Below are positions 11,272-22,784 of a stretch of 64,000 bases of DNA, in pieces (position 1 is the stretch's first letter; every line of letters starts with the position of its first letter). This DNA comes from Symsagittifera roscoffensis (taxonomy: Eukaryota; Xenacoelomorpha; Acoela; Convolutidae). Both the position numbers and the translations under genes were made by a program. The notes beneath the pieces are model-generated. The model was given only the letters and a program-made list of their open reading frames with translations, did no database searches and was not told the DNA's origin. The DNA lies in the NCBI RefSeq assembly GCF_963678635.1, contig NC_087062.1:66883415-66947414 (forward strand), given 5' to 3'.

Positions 11272-12058
11272 CGAACATGACCTTAACTAACTTATATTTA
11301 GAAAAAAATAGAATTTAGAATAAGACAAAAAAGTTGCAAAAATGTAACATGGAATAGACAATTTACTAGAAATGTCTCTCCGACTCAATAGATCACCGCA
11401 ATTTTCCCAACAATACGAGAAATACCAGGTTAAAAAACAGATGACCAGGCTTTCCTTGGACCTTTAAACAGTCACTTAAATTAACTTTCTTTTTTTTTCT
11501 GATCATCATGGCTTTCCTTGGATCAAAAGGAACAATTTTGATCCCCCATATTTTTAAAAGTGTCTAACGACCTCAAACGTCGATTCACTACCCAACCCTT
11601 ATCAAAGACCCCGGACTAATAGAAACTTTTGAAAAAACTAACTATTCTAGTAAAGTTAAACAGTGAAGAACTTCGGTTACTCATTCTTCACTTGATTCCC
11701 TACCTCTTAGATGACCCAGGCTAAAACACTTGAGCCTAATAAGTTATAAAATACTTTCTAACGATCTACTTGCGTTCTAATTATACCTGAACCTTGTGGA
11801 TTGATTTACTATTCTCCAATCCTTGATCACAAATCACAACCCCTAAGTAAAATTAGGTAAGTCTATCTTAAACTAGAATTAGTCACGAGAAAGTAAAAAA
11901 ATCATTCTCACGAATCGAAATACTACTCTCTCTCCAACCCGTCTAACCACGGCAACATATGCCCCAAGATAACATAACCAAACAAAAAGCGTAAGAACTA
12001 ACAGTTTAGGAAATTACAAACCTCTAACCCAAAAATTTCATCCATTATCCTAAAGCTT
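11272..12058 (+). other. Untranslated leader of element B
   Basis: This AT-rich stretch lies between the PBS and the first gag codons. No convincing frame is open, and two runs resembling CTTTCCTTGGA repeat near 11450 and 11512. It is read as the 5' leader by position only. Confidence 0.45.
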
Positions 12059-13505
12059 ATGTCAAGAGATAATCTAGGTAACAAACAAATAATTGTATTA
12101 CATAATTGTTTAATTAAAAACGAAAGATACGACCTTGTAATAACACCACACAGACAAACAATAGGATGTATAAGATCAAAACGACAAACACAAAAAAATA
12201 CAATCATAACAAAACGAAAACAAATTATCAGAAAACGATTTTCAAAACAAAGAAACCTAGTCTCAGAGTCAGACACAAACACAATACAGGAAGTTTAAGA
12301 ATTAAAAGATTCAATAAGTAAAAATAACCCGATTGACGACCAAATATATTTTTCCGACTCAGAGGCCACAACACCATCATCAATAACAGGAAAACGCAAA
12401 ATAAAAAAGTCATATATCAACAAACCAATATGCCTATATAATTGGAATCAACCAAAAAGGCATATTGAATGTCACACACTAAAAGTTTTACAGATCTACA
12501 GAAGATACTAGCATGGTTTATTTTTGATTATTTTGACCATAATCTTGACCTGATATCAAAAGCAAGAAAAACTTTCCAACAATCAAATTCAGATGATGAA
12601 ACTATCTTGGCAGGCAAAACATATTATGTTTGGGACCCTGAATGGTCTCATCCATCATTTTTTAATATATCAACTGACATCTCAAGTCAAGCAATCACTA
12701 TAATTTCCATCAGCAGAGATTATATTAGAATAACTCCACTTACTATTGATTCACAATCTGTAAACTATAATTCAACATTCACAGATAGAGAAGGAAATAA
12801 ATTCTACCTTCATTAACCAAGAAAATCTAAATGGAACAAGAAATTTTACACTGCAAGATATCCAAACCCCATCACATTTCGTAAATGAAAACATAGTTGA
12901 AACTCCTATTCACCCAACGCTTACAACTCCAAAAAATAAAAACACAGTATTTCCACAAACAACTATACACTCGACAATGAAACTTTCAGTTATTCCAAAA
13001 AATTCACAAATGGACTACCAAAAATTTAGACCAGTAACAATAACAAGACAAACAAATAAGCGAAAGACATCAAACAGAAAAAACTTCTCAGATCATAACT
13101 ATAACTTTTTCCAAAATCCAAATCAACAAAACCCCGCAATAGTAGTCAAAATCAACCGCAATCACAAAATCAAAATGTACCACAACACGCTTTTCAATCA
13201 GTATTTTTCAACGACCAGCCACGAGCTACACTGGATTGTAGCAAAAATTACCCATTTTTCCAACAAAATACAAACATAGCAACTAAACATCATGTTAGAA
13301 ATCAACCACATTACTCAGAGGATGAAGAATATTATTATCAAAATCAACAATTTTTAGCACAAATAACCATCAGAATAACGGGAACATCGATCAACCAGAT
13401 CCTTTCTATCAAGCAAATCTTTTCGAACCATATACACGAAACGAACAAAGGCAAACAAGACATCACCTGAACCCATATAATAATAATTTTCAATCACAAA
13501 ACCCA
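12059..13505 (+). pseudogene. gag: gag N-terminal region, broken (element B)
   Basis: Translation can be followed in pieces: 12059-12298 (starting MSRDNLGNK), the same frame past a TAA to about 12507, a different frame from 12469 to 12816 (DLQKILAWF to KFYLH), then another from about 12830 to 13279. The last part before capsid is Gln/Asn/Tyr-rich and shifts frame again near 13370. Overlapping frames at 12469-12507 and 13070-13130 mark probable indels. The role, by position, is the Gag matrix or spacer region that precedes capsid. No family motif is obvious, so the name rests on context. Confidence 0.6.
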
Positions 13506-14219
13506 GTGAACACGCAAAATTATCAACCAACTCAAATGCAAAACGAAACTCCTTTACCATATTATCTACAACAACATGAAATAACAAAGACTCAACTTAC
13601 CAATTTTTCTCAAATACCAAATGCCGCAGAATCACTACTAATGACAATGAATCCATACCTTATGGGTGGATCCTCAATATCTTCAAATAAGCCATTAAGG
13701 GTATTCACAGGAACAGATCCCGAATATTACGTAGAAGATAATTTAAATGCAGTCAGAGCAAATTTGATTTTAAATATAAGACCTGAACCAGTAAATACAC
13801 CACTTCATCAAAATTGGATACATAGACGCACAGCTCTAATCCAAACCACACTTGATCGCGCAGCCCAAAAATGGTTTTCAGTTTTACTTAAAAATATTCA
13901 ATCAGATTGCAAAAGATTCACACAAGAAATTTCAAAAATCTTCGACTCCGAAAGAAACAAACAACATCAAAGAGTTTTATGCAATGAAATTCGTAGAATC
14001 CCAAGCGAAACAATGAAACAACTAGCTGTAAGAATTGGAAAACTAGTAAGAAAAGCATATTCCCTTAATACACATGATTTTAAAAATACAAAAATGACAG
14101 AATTTTTAATGATGTCTCTAACACCTCAAATACGAAAAAAATATATAAAAAAGAGAGCATCACATCCATCTTCAGTTCGAGAACCCAATATAGACTTCAG
14201 AAAACTAGAACAAACCTAA
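13506..14219 (+). CDS. gag: gag capsid domain, open fragment (element B)
   Basis: A 237-codon open frame gives the best capsid in the window. A Gln-rich lead (residues 1-45) is followed by a retrotransposon Gag-like helical domain. The features seen are LRVFTGTDPEYYVEDNLNAV near residue 66, RTALIQTTLDRAAQKWFSVL near residues 107-127, and LAVRIGKLVRKAYSLN near residue 174. Capsid assembles the particle shell around element RNA. The frame closes at TAA 14217-14219, just after VREPNIDFRKL, where array copies continue with KLEQA. The stop is therefore probably a small deletion and frameshift. This is the sole complete source from which the many array units could have been copied. Confidence 0.8.
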   Translation: MNTQNYQPTQMQNETPLPYYLQQHEITKTQLTNFSQIPNAAESLLMTMNPYLMGGSSISSNKPLRVFTGTDPEYYVEDNLNAVRANLILNIRPEPVNTPLHQNWIHRRTALIQTTLDRAAQKWFSVLLKNIQSDCKRFTQEISKIFDSERNKQHQRVLCNEIRRIPSETMKQLAVRIGKLVRKAYSLNTHDFKNTKMTEFLMMSLTPQIRKKYIKKRASHPSSVREPNIDFRKLEQT

Positions 14220-16000
14220 ATCACTTGGAAATTTGAAGAATCAGAAAATTTAAAATTACAATAGGTAATTAATATCCAAACCACTACTTCACAAATAAAC
14301 GGAATTCGAAAGAAACAAACAACATCAAAGAGTTTTATGCAATGAGTTTCGTAGAATCCCAAACGAAACAATTAAAAAACTAGCAGTAAGAAATGGAACA
14401 TTAGTAAGAAAAGCCTATTCCTTTAATACACATGATTATAAAAGTACAAAAATGACAAAAATTTTAATGATGACTTTAACACCTCGATTATTAAAAAATA
14501 GCTACAAAAAAGATAGCATCAAATCCATCTTCAGTTGGAGAACCCAATATACACTCCAGAAAACTAGTAGAAAAACTAGAACAAGCCGAAATCACTATGA
14601 AAGTCGAAGAAACAGAAAAAGTAAAAGTACAATAGGTAAATAATATCCAAACCACTACTTCACAAATAAACAGTATTCATGACTCTGACACTGAACTAGC
14701 TGAAAACTTCACCAAAATTTTAAATATCTACGAGAAAAATCCAAACTTTAAAGGCGAACCATCAATTAAAAAAATGGTGTAACTATTGCCATAGATACGG
14801 ACACAGCATTGCTGAATGTAGACAAAAATAACAAGATAATCAAAACAAACTACAAAAATACAGAGAACCAAACAAATCATTTTACCAATACAGAAATTTT
14901 AATGATGACTCTAACACCTCAATTACGAAAAATAGCTATAAAAAAGAGAGCATCACATCCGTCTTTAGTTCGAAAACCCGATATAGACTTCAAAAAAACT
15001 AGTAGAAAAACTAGAACAAGCCGAAATCACTATGAAATTTGAAGAAACAGAAAATTTAAAAGTACAATAGGTAAATAATATCCAAACCACTACTTCACAA
15101 ATAAACGGAATCCGAAAGAAACAAACAACATCAAAAAATTTTATGCAATGAATTTCGTAGAGTCCCAAACGAAACAATTAAACAACTAGCAGTAAGAATT
15201 GGAACACTATTAAGAAAAGCATATTCCCTTAATACACATGATTATAAAAATACAAAAATTACAAAAATTTTAATGAGGTCTTTAACACCTCAATTACAAA
15301 AAATAGCTATAAAAAAGAGAGCATCACATCCATCTTCAGTTCGAGAACCCAATATAGACTTCAGAAAACTAGTAGAAAAACTAGAACAAGCCGAAACCAC
15401 TATGAAATTCGAAGAAACAGAAAATTTAAAAGTACAATAGGTAAATGATATCCAAACCACTACTTCACAAATAAACAATATTCATGACTCTGACACTGAA
15501 CTAGCTGAAAACTTCCCTCAAATATTAAAAATCTACGAGAAAAATCCAAACTTCAAAGGCAAACCATCATTCAAAAAATGGTGTAACTATTGCCATAGAT
15601 ACGGACACAGCATTGCTGAATGTAGACAAAAACAACAAGATAATCAAAACAAACCAAAAAAACACAGAGAACCAAACAAATCATTTTATCAATACAGAAA
15701 TTTTAATGATAACTCTTACACCTCAATTACGAAAAATAGCTATAAAAAAAAGAGCATCACATCCATCTTCAGTTCGAGAACCCGATATAGACTTCAAAAA
15801 ACTAGTAGAAAAACTAGAACAAGCCGAAACAACTAAGAAATTTGAAGAAACAGAAAATTTAAAAGTACAATAGGTAAATAATATCAAACCACTACTTCAC
15901 AAATAAACAATATTTATGATTCTAACACTAAACTAGCTGAAAACTTCACTTAAATATTAAATATCTACGAGAAAAATCCAAACTTTAAAGGCAAACCATC
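14171..16000 (+). repeat. Second gag array, five landmarks (element B)
   Basis: The same A and B units as at 1-7440 occur here, with landmarks at 14171, 14530, 14964, 15335 and 15768. Spacings are about 359 (A), 434 (B), 371 (A) and 433 (B), after which the sequence exits to pol. The zinc knuckles within the B units (near 14785 and 15585) keep all four CCHC ligands. The conserved CAATAGGTAA stop is present at about 14259, 14632, 15065, 15435 and 15868. Confidence 0.9.
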
Positions 16001-16140
16001 GTTCAAAAAATGATGTAACTATTGCCATAGATACGGATACAGCATTGCTGAATGGAGACAAAAACAACAAAATGATCAAAACAAACCACAAAAACACAGA
16101 GAACCAAACAAAATAGTTTACCAATACATGAAAAAAGACC
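16001..16140 (+). pseudogene. Nucleocapsid exit copy with destroyed zinc knuckle (element B)
   Basis: This knuckle, nearest to pol, has a TGA in place of the conserved Trp codon before the first Cys. It has Tyr instead of the zinc-binding His (GGATAC) and Trp instead of the last Cys (GAATGG). Only the first two ligands remain, so it should not bind zinc. The repeated copies upstream are better preserved than the copy that would actually be fused to pol. Confidence 0.8.
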
Positions 16141-17054
16141 AAAACCTACCGAAAAAACTTTTCACAGTAACAACAGTTCAGGCAAACCACTCCCTGGCAA
16201 TTATAATGTCTCAAGACAACAATCACCCTACCAATACAACTATCGAGGAAGATCTCCGGATCAAAAAAATTTAACGAAATTTCTCACATAATAGATAAAG
16301 TCGATCAAACAGTCAAAACAATCGATATCAAAATAATTCTTCAAGATCAAATCCAAATAGAAGCAACTATTCGAACTTCGTTAAAAACAATTCCCGTTCA
16401 AACTCTCGTAATAGATACTATTCAAACAATAGATCCAGAAACTCCTCATACAAAACAAACAGAAATTATTCAAATAATAGAAACAGACAGTATCAAATTA
16501 ACAGATCACGAGACTATTCAAACAACAGATCAAACTACCATAGATCAAATTACAATAACTATAACAATAGATCACGTGACAATTCCCAAAACAGAAACTC
16601 GAATTATCAAAATCGACAAAGAAATTTAACTCAATTACCGCACAGAAGTAATACACATTATCAGAATTCACAACAAAACTATAGACGTAGTACACCTAAA
16701 CATCAAAGACAAATTAACCAAGTATAATCAACTGAACATACTCAATCAGACCCTCCCGGTATTGATAACACAGAAAGCACAGAATTACATCTAAATCACG
16801 TAACTTGCAAATACACAGACGATGAAAGCGAAACAGAAAATATATTTTCAAAAAACATGCTTCAGATTGAAAACGAATACGAAACATCAATAGAATCGAA
16901 TTATTACCAAAATAATCATGACAATTTCCAAAACCCTGATAAAATTCAAGAAATAAAAGAGTATACTGAACAAGAAATTAAAAGAAGTTCAAGCACAAAC
17001 AATATATATCAGAACGCATCAAAGAAAACGCAACTACCCAAAGAAAAAATTTGA
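16141..17054 (+). pseudogene. Arg/Ser-rich linker and acidic tail, pol copy 1
   Basis: Homologous to 7727-8541 and 20095-20862. The RS-rich part spans about 16282-16700, with a TAA early in it, followed by the acidic frame 16857-17054. A TGA ends that frame at 17052-17054, and the protease follows in the same frame. In an intact element the gag-to-pro transition must lie here. Confidence 0.65.
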
Positions 17055-17465
17055 GTAATACCACTTCTTTTAGAATGTCCTGAAAGCAAAGATTTTCAAT
17101 CACCAGACCTCGCAATTGATTTCTTAATAGACTCAGGAGCAGAATTAGTTTTTATAAACATTCCTACCTGGAATGAAATACAAACTCTGCATCCAAAATT
17201 GATACGCTTAAAAACCTCAAGCAAATTAGCAAAAGCACAAGGATCAGGTTTAACAAATTTTGGAAAAATCCAACAATTCCTTATTCCTACCCGAACAATG
17301 GAACAAAATAAACTCTTAACCAAACCTTTCAAACACACATTCCATATCACAGATATAAAACACAATATTATTGGAGCACCATTTATCGCCAATTATATCC
17401 CTACTATTAATATCTTAAATCCTCAAAATTCTACCCCATATATAACCAAAAACAAAAACACCTGA
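17055..17465 (+). pseudogene. Retropepsin-type protease, pol copy 1
   Basis: The frame after the TGA reads IPLLLECPE and then LAIDFLID-SGAE. The catalytic Asp-Ser-Gly is intact at 17130-17138, the only one of the three copies with an unaltered DSGAE. The C-terminal IIGAPFI block near 17370 is present. The enzyme would act as a homodimer on Gag-Pol. A deletion relative to copy 2 removes about 100 bp after NILN (near 17420), joining directly to the linker, and a TGA follows at about 17463. Confidence 0.8.
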
Positions 17466-17960
17466 AACCACTAGCAGGATATGTATTTAACTTTTCAGTG
17501 AATCAACTCCATCAATATAACATGAAACAAAACAAACAACGACTATATATGTCAGACCTTGAATTCAAGCCAATTCACAAATTTTTCCGAGTAACAATCT
17601 CATCCATCAAATGCACGAAAAACACAAACTCAGATATCAATTCATTACATGTATACAATAATTCACTATACAAAAAACCATTACCTCTAGGACTTCTAGG
17701 TTATTGCGAAACAAATGCAACAACCTGTCCCCAATTAGAAGTATCATATAGAGTAAATAATTTTTTAAAATTATTAGATGTATGCCAATCAACAATTCTT
17801 AATGAAGAATTATCAATTAATAATATAACAAGTGATAACAAATGAAACACAGACTATTATACAAAAATACCTTATTTTAAACTGACATTCCTGATATCAA
17901 AATACACCATTGAACAACAAAAACTCTACACAATTTTCAACACTCTTAAATTACGCAAAA
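17466..17960 (+). pseudogene. Protease-RT linker, pol copy 1
   Basis: The open frame 17498-17845 (115 codons) matches 9089-9517 and 21450-21650. It has KFFRVTISSIKCTKNTN near the start and LPLGLLGYCETNA in the middle. A TGA at 17843-17845 interrupts it before RT. There is no known enzymatic domain. It is read as the spacer of the Pol precursor. Confidence 0.65.
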
Positions 17961-18354
17961 AGAAGTTGAACAACTAGTCGAACTATTACTAGAATTCCCA
18001 ATGGTTTACGCACATCCAAATTTGATGATGGGAAAGTAAATTCACCACTACCTCTAAAACCTGACGCAGGTTTCAAAAAAACGAGCAAGTAAAATCTCAA
18101 TTTACTTGCAAGACAAAGTAAATAGATTACTAGATATTCTAGAACAATATGAAATTATTTTTCCTGTAAATAAAGAAGAACAATCAAAAGGAAAGACATT
18201 CATAAATCCCGTTATTATTTTAGCTACAGGAGAATCATTAAAAATCGTACTAGATGCAAGATATCTCAAATCACTCATTGATGAATGTAAAAGTAATTGG
18301 CGCATAGAACCAATTCAAGTAGACTATTTAATAAGCAATTCAATAAACAATTAA
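17961..18354 (+). pseudogene. Reverse transcriptase N-terminal piece, core deleted, pol copy 1
   Basis: The frame 18106-18354 gives LLDILEQYEIIFPVNKEEQ, then INPVIILATGESLKIVLDAR, the Ty3/gypsy RT fingers pattern in which NPV and LD-R precede the palm. Just after the IEPIQV block the homology to copy 2 stops. About 40 bp of filler leads straight into sequence homologous to copy 2 at 23125. The palm with both catalytic motifs, the thumb and all of RNase H (about 900 bp) are missing, so this copy cannot make reverse transcriptase. Confidence 0.8.
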
Positions 18355-18360
18355 TAAACC

Positions 18361-18743
18361 TTTAATTTTTTTTTCACACAAAAATCAAACGCAAACTATA
18401 GAGTTTACAGATTTCAATTAATTTTAATGAAACTCCCAAACCTACATATAGTTTGGACAGCAGGTAAAATCTTTTGCCCTATCAGACACACTTAGTAGAA
18501 ACACGCCACCTAATTTATTAACAAGAAAAACAACAGTAGAAAAACCACAAAATTTAAGTTTTTCCTTGCAGAAGCTGAAACATCACCCAAACTAGAATGC
18601 AAATACGCAGTAAAAACCGATAATGATCAAACACAAAAAAAAACTTACAACACTTTGCATTAGACCTGGATTTCCAAAACAATCACTACGAAGTAGACCT
18701 CTTAGGAAACTCTACAATTAAACCAATAACATATTCATCATGG
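18361..18743 (+). pseudogene. RNase H-integrase connection, pol copy 1
   Basis: Matches 23125-23500 closely. Fragments such as RVYRFQLILMK, LPNLHIVWTAG and the YAVKTDNDQ block are readable only by changing frame several times. This is the tether between RNase H and integrase. Confidence 0.65.
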
Positions 18744-19310
18744 TTGAAAAACAAAAAACAACAAAAAATATTCAAACTAAAAAAGTACAAGACAGACCTT
18801 TTCCCTTTTAAGGAAAAAGAAAATTTAACTGATAATATAAATTTATCAGGCCCTCCAAATAATGTTTCAAAATATACAAAAAACCATGTTTTTAACCTCC
18901 ATGACCCTCTTGATAACATACCTCTCTCAAAGTTAGAAATCGAAAATATCTTTTTACCAAATACAGAGAAATTAACACTTGAGCTACTAAAAAAGCACAC
19001 TTATAAAACAAAACCCATAAAGGCAGATATCACAATTCTAGGAAATAAAACACTTCTAAGATACTTTAGAAAATTTAACAATTTATCCATAAATGAGAAC
19101 ACAAATATTTTAGAATATCAAACATCAGAATTGAAAGCACCATGTTTACCACTAAGTATGATACTCCTAGTGTTTCACATTTTACATAACTTAAACACTA
19201 AAGGACATGCAGGATCAGAAAAACAAACTCGAATTTCATCTAAAACTTTTACTTTCCAAATGCACCAATTTGAATTAAAGTATTAGGCAATGATTGCATA
19301 ACATGCCAAT
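18744..19310 (+). pseudogene. Integrase N-terminal region with HHCC finger, pol copy 1
   Basis: The open frame 18744-19286 (180 codons) carries ENLTDNINLSGPPNNV and, further on, VFHILHNLNTKGHAGSEK, the His-His half of the HHCC zinc domain. The Cys-x2-Cys half (codons at 19295-19297 and 19304-19306) is in a shifted frame after an indel near 19225. The TGG expected in the IWIK block is TGA. The domain normally helps integrase multimerise on LTR ends. Confidence 0.75.
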
Positions 19311-19378
19311 TAAATAAACCAAACCCACATCAAAAGCAAATAGCAGAAAAACAAGATTTTAAAAGACAAAGTTTATGT

Positions 19379-20094
19379 TTTAACCACCAAATATCATTCG
19401 ACACAAAAAGACCAAGATCACGCTCTTCGGAAGGAAACTCATATATAATGGTCATAATTGACGCATTCACACACTACGTAGCACATAACCCAGTACCTCG
19501 TTGTAACGCTTATTATGCATATACAACACTTTGTGAACACTGGATAGCGAAATTAGGATTACCAGAAATCCTGGTTACAGACAATGGCACCGAGTTCATT
19601 AACAATGAAACAATTACATTATGCTATCTATATAACATCAAACACAAACCACGAACATCTCATGCCCCTTGGACTTATGGTTTAGTCGAAGGATTGAATC
19701 GTTCCTTACAAGAACATCTCAGATGTATCATAAATGGAAACGATACAAAAGATACTGAAGGGTCAACAGATGAAAAATTATTCCCCTTAGCTTATATTTC
19801 TCAAGTAACAACAACTTTAGGACTGTCACCCTATGAATTGGTTTTTAATCAAAAGCCACGAAAACAAATAATGTTCACAGCAAACTCCTCAAAAAACGCA
19901 CAAGGCTATTGCCAACCCGCAAATGAGTCAATTTCTCAAACAACAACGACCTTAGGACTTTCACCCTATGAAATGGTTTTTCATCAAAAGCCACGAAAAC
20001 CAATAATGTTCACAGAAAACTCCTCAAAAAACGCACAAGGTTTTTGCCAACCCACAAAAGAGTCAAGTGTTATAATCAACCATTACATACAGTC
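19379..20094 (+). CDS. Integrase catalytic core with intact DDE triad, pol copy 1
   Basis: The frame is open from about 19379, with a first Met at 19448, and has the DDE spacing of retroviral integrases. Asp (19400-19402, in SFDTK), Asp (19580-19582, in TDNGTEF) and Glu (19688-19690, in GLVEGLNRS) give D-x59-D-x35-E. This is the best-preserved enzyme core in the window. After LSPYELVF an in-frame 135-bp duplication repeats the end of the core. At about 20094 the sequence jumps to the Arg/Ser linker of the next pol copy in a different frame. The open frame therefore runs on to 20407 as a chimeric tail rich in Thr, Ile, Asp and Gln. The GPY/F-like C-terminal module is absent from this copy. Confidence 0.85.
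19796..20065 (+). repeat. In-frame 135-bp tandem duplication inside integrase
   Basis: 19796-19930 is repeated at 19931-20065 with a handful of substitutions. The unit codes for the block from ISQ-TTTLGLSPYE to GYCQP-ES. 135 is 45 codons, so the frame survives. Confidence 0.9.
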
Positions 20095-20862
20095 TCACAT
20101 AATAGATATAGTCGATCAAACAGTCAAAACAATCGATATCAAAATAATTATTCAAGATCAAATTCAAATAGAAGCAACTAATCGAACTTCGTTAAAAACA
20201 ATTCCCTTTCAAACTCTCGTAATAGAAACTATTCAAACGATAGATCCAGAAACTCCTCATACAAAAGAAACAGAAATTATTCAAATAATAGAAACAGACA
20301 GTATCAAATTAACAGATCACGAGACTATTCAAACAACAGATCAAACTACCATAGATCAAATTACAATAACTATAACAATAGATCACGTAACAATTCCCAA
20401 AATATAAACTCGAATTATCAAAATCGACAAAGAAATTTCTCTCAATTACCGCACAGAAATAATACACCTTATCAGAATTCACAACAAAACTATAGACATA
20501 GTAAACCTAAACATCAAAGACAAATTAACCAAGTACAATCAACTGAACAAACTCAACCAGACCCTCCCGGTATTGATAACACAGAAAGCACAGAAAAACA
20601 TCTAAATCACGTAACTTGCGAATACACAGACGATGAAAGCGAAACAGAAAATATACTTTCAATAAACATGCTTCAGATTGAAAACGATTACGAAACATCA
20701 ATAGAATCGAATAATTACCAAAATAATCATGACAATTTCCAAAACCCTGATAAAATTCAAGAAATAAAAGAGTATACTAAACAAAAACTTAAAGGAAGTT
20801 CAAGCACAAACAATATATATCAAAACGCATCAAAGAAAATACAACTACCCAAAAAAAATTGA
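20095..20862 (+). pseudogene. Arg/Ser-rich linker and acidic tail, pol copy 2
   Basis: The sequence restarts at the same point as 7742 and 16282 (TCTCACATAATAGA). The RS-rich frame is followed by the acidic frame 20668-20862 ending QLPKKN and TGA. The protease continues in the same frame after the stop. Confidence 0.7.
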
Positions 20863-21240
20863 ACAATACCACTTCTTTTAGAATGTCCTAAAAGCAAAAA
20901 TTTTCAATCACCAGACCTCGCAATTGATTTTTTAATAGACTCAGGAGCACAATCAATTTTTTATAAAAATTCCTACCTCGAATGAAATACAAACTCTGCA
21001 TCTAAAATTGATACGCTTAAAAACCTCAAGCAAATTAGCAAGAGCACAAGGATCAAATTTAACAAATTTTGGAAAAATCCAACTTTTTCTTATTCCTACC
21101 CGAACAATGGAACAAAACAAACTCTTAACCAAACCTTTCAAACACACATTCCATATCACAGATATAAAACACAGTATTATTGGAACACCATTTATCACCA
21201 AATACATCCCTACTTTTAATATCTTAAATAGTAAAATACA
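20863..21240 (+). pseudogene. Retropepsin-type protease, pol copy 2
   Basis: TIPLLLECPKS and LAIDFLID-SGAQ are present, so the catalytic DSG is kept (near 20938-20946), with Gln in place of the following Glu. An extra base just downstream (near 20960) shifts the frame; the remainder to IIGTPFI is open in 21008-21652. Confidence 0.75.
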
Positions 21241-21850
21241 CATAAAAGACAAGTACACAAAAATAAAAAACTCATCACGTACAATTTTTCAAAGACTTAA
21301 TAAACAATCGCTATTTTCCTCAAAATTCTACCCCATATATAACCAAAAACAAAAACACCTGAAATTACTAGCAGGATATGTATTTAACTTTTCAGTGAAT
21401 CAACTCCATCAATATAACATGAAACAAAACAAACAACGACTATATATGTCAGACCTTGAATTCAAGCCAATTCACAAGTTTTTCCGAGTAACAATCTCAT
21501 CCATCAAATGCACGAAAAACACAAACTCAGATATCAATTCATTACATGTATACAAGAATTCACTATACAAAATACCATTACCTCTAGGACTTCTAGGTTT
21601 TTGCGAAACAAATGCAACAACCTCTCCCCAATTAGAATATCATATAGAGTAAATAATTTTTTTAAAATTATTAGATGTATGCCAATCATTAATTCTTAAT
21701 GAAGAATTATCAATTAATAATATAACAAGTGATAACAAATGAAACACAGACTATTTTACAAAAACACCTTATTTTAAAGCGACACTCCAGATATCAAAAT
21801 ACACCAAGGAACAACAAAACTCCACACAATTATCAATTTTCAACACTCTC
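21241..21850 (+). pseudogene. Protease-RT linker, pol copy 2
   Basis: Continuation of the frame 21008-21652. It retains the stretch after NILNSK (about 21230-21340) that is deleted in copy 1, and the KFFRVTISSIKCTKNTN and LPLGLLGFCETNA blocks. A two-to-three-base loss near 21640 shifts the remainder. Confidence 0.65.
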
Positions 21851-22784
21851 AAATTACGCAAAAAGAATTTGAACAACTAGTCGAACTATTACTAAAATTC
21901 CCAATGGTTTACGCACATCCAAATTTGATGTTGGGAAAGTAAATTCACCAGATCCTCTAAAACTTGACCCAATTTTCAAAAAAAAAACAAGCAAGTAAAA
22001 TCTCAATTCACTAGCAAGACAAAGTAAATAGATTACTAGATATTCTAGAACAATATGAAGTTATTTTTCCTGTAAATAAAGAAGAACAATCAAAAGGAAA
22101 CACATTCATAAATCCCGTTATTATTTTAGCTACAGGAGAATCATTAAAAATCGTACTAGATGCAAGATATCTCAATTCACTAATTGATGAATGTAAATGT
22201 AATTGGCGCATATAAACAATTCAAGTAATTCTCACAAAGATAAGCGGAAAATACTTCACCACCGCTGACATGAACAGTGATACAATCAAACGCCACTAGA
22301 TGAACAATCACGACGCTTAACACAATTCGTCATTGGAAACCAACAATACGAATTGAATAGACTTTTATATGGAATTTTCATTGGACCAGCAGCATTGTCA
22401 GCATTTATGAGTAAGATTTTTTGACCACTCATTCTCAGTAAAACTGTAATAACTTATTTAGAACATGTTTTCATGCAATCACAGACAAAAAACGGAAGCA
22501 TTAATGTCTTAGAAAAATATCATCAAATACTACTAAGAGAAGACATGAAAGCAGCCCCGGATAAATCACAATTTTTTCTCACCCGTGTAAAATTCCTAGG
22601 ACATATTATTGAAGGAAATACGATGACTCCATTAAAATTCCGCATAGAAGCAATCATCAATATTCAACCACCATCAAATAAAAAGAAAACCCAAGAGTTT
22701 CTTGGAATGCTCAATTTCTTAAGTAAACACGTTTATAGAACGCAACTATATTTAAGACCTTTTTATAACACTCTCAGGCAATAA
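21851..22784 (+). pseudogene. Reverse transcriptase with destroyed catalytic motif, pol copy 2
   Basis: Ty3/gypsy-type RT blocks can be followed: INPVIILATGESLKIVLDAR near 22115, KISGKYFTTADMNS (motif A, catalytic Asp present) near 22240, TQFVIGNQQYE and LLYGIFIGPAALSAFMSKIF (motif B region) near 22330-22420. Motif C should be YLDD but reads YLEH at 22455-22466, so both metal-binding aspartates are gone. The thumb follows in 22473-22784 (KFLGHIIEGN, QEFLGMLNFLSKH). A single-base frameshift sits just after motif A and a TGA follows SKIF. The enzyme is inactive. Confidence 0.85.

Noticed and set aside
161-15875. Alternative genetic code in which TAG is read as Gln or another amino acid
   Set aside because: TAG, TAA and TGA all interrupt recognisable pol and env domains in this window, so TAG is not specially enriched outside the one inherited site.
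20095-20407. A separate Thr/Ile/Asp/Gln-rich gene downstream of integrase
   Set aside because: It is the Arg/Ser linker read in another frame. The same frame is open at 8036-8254 for the same reason.
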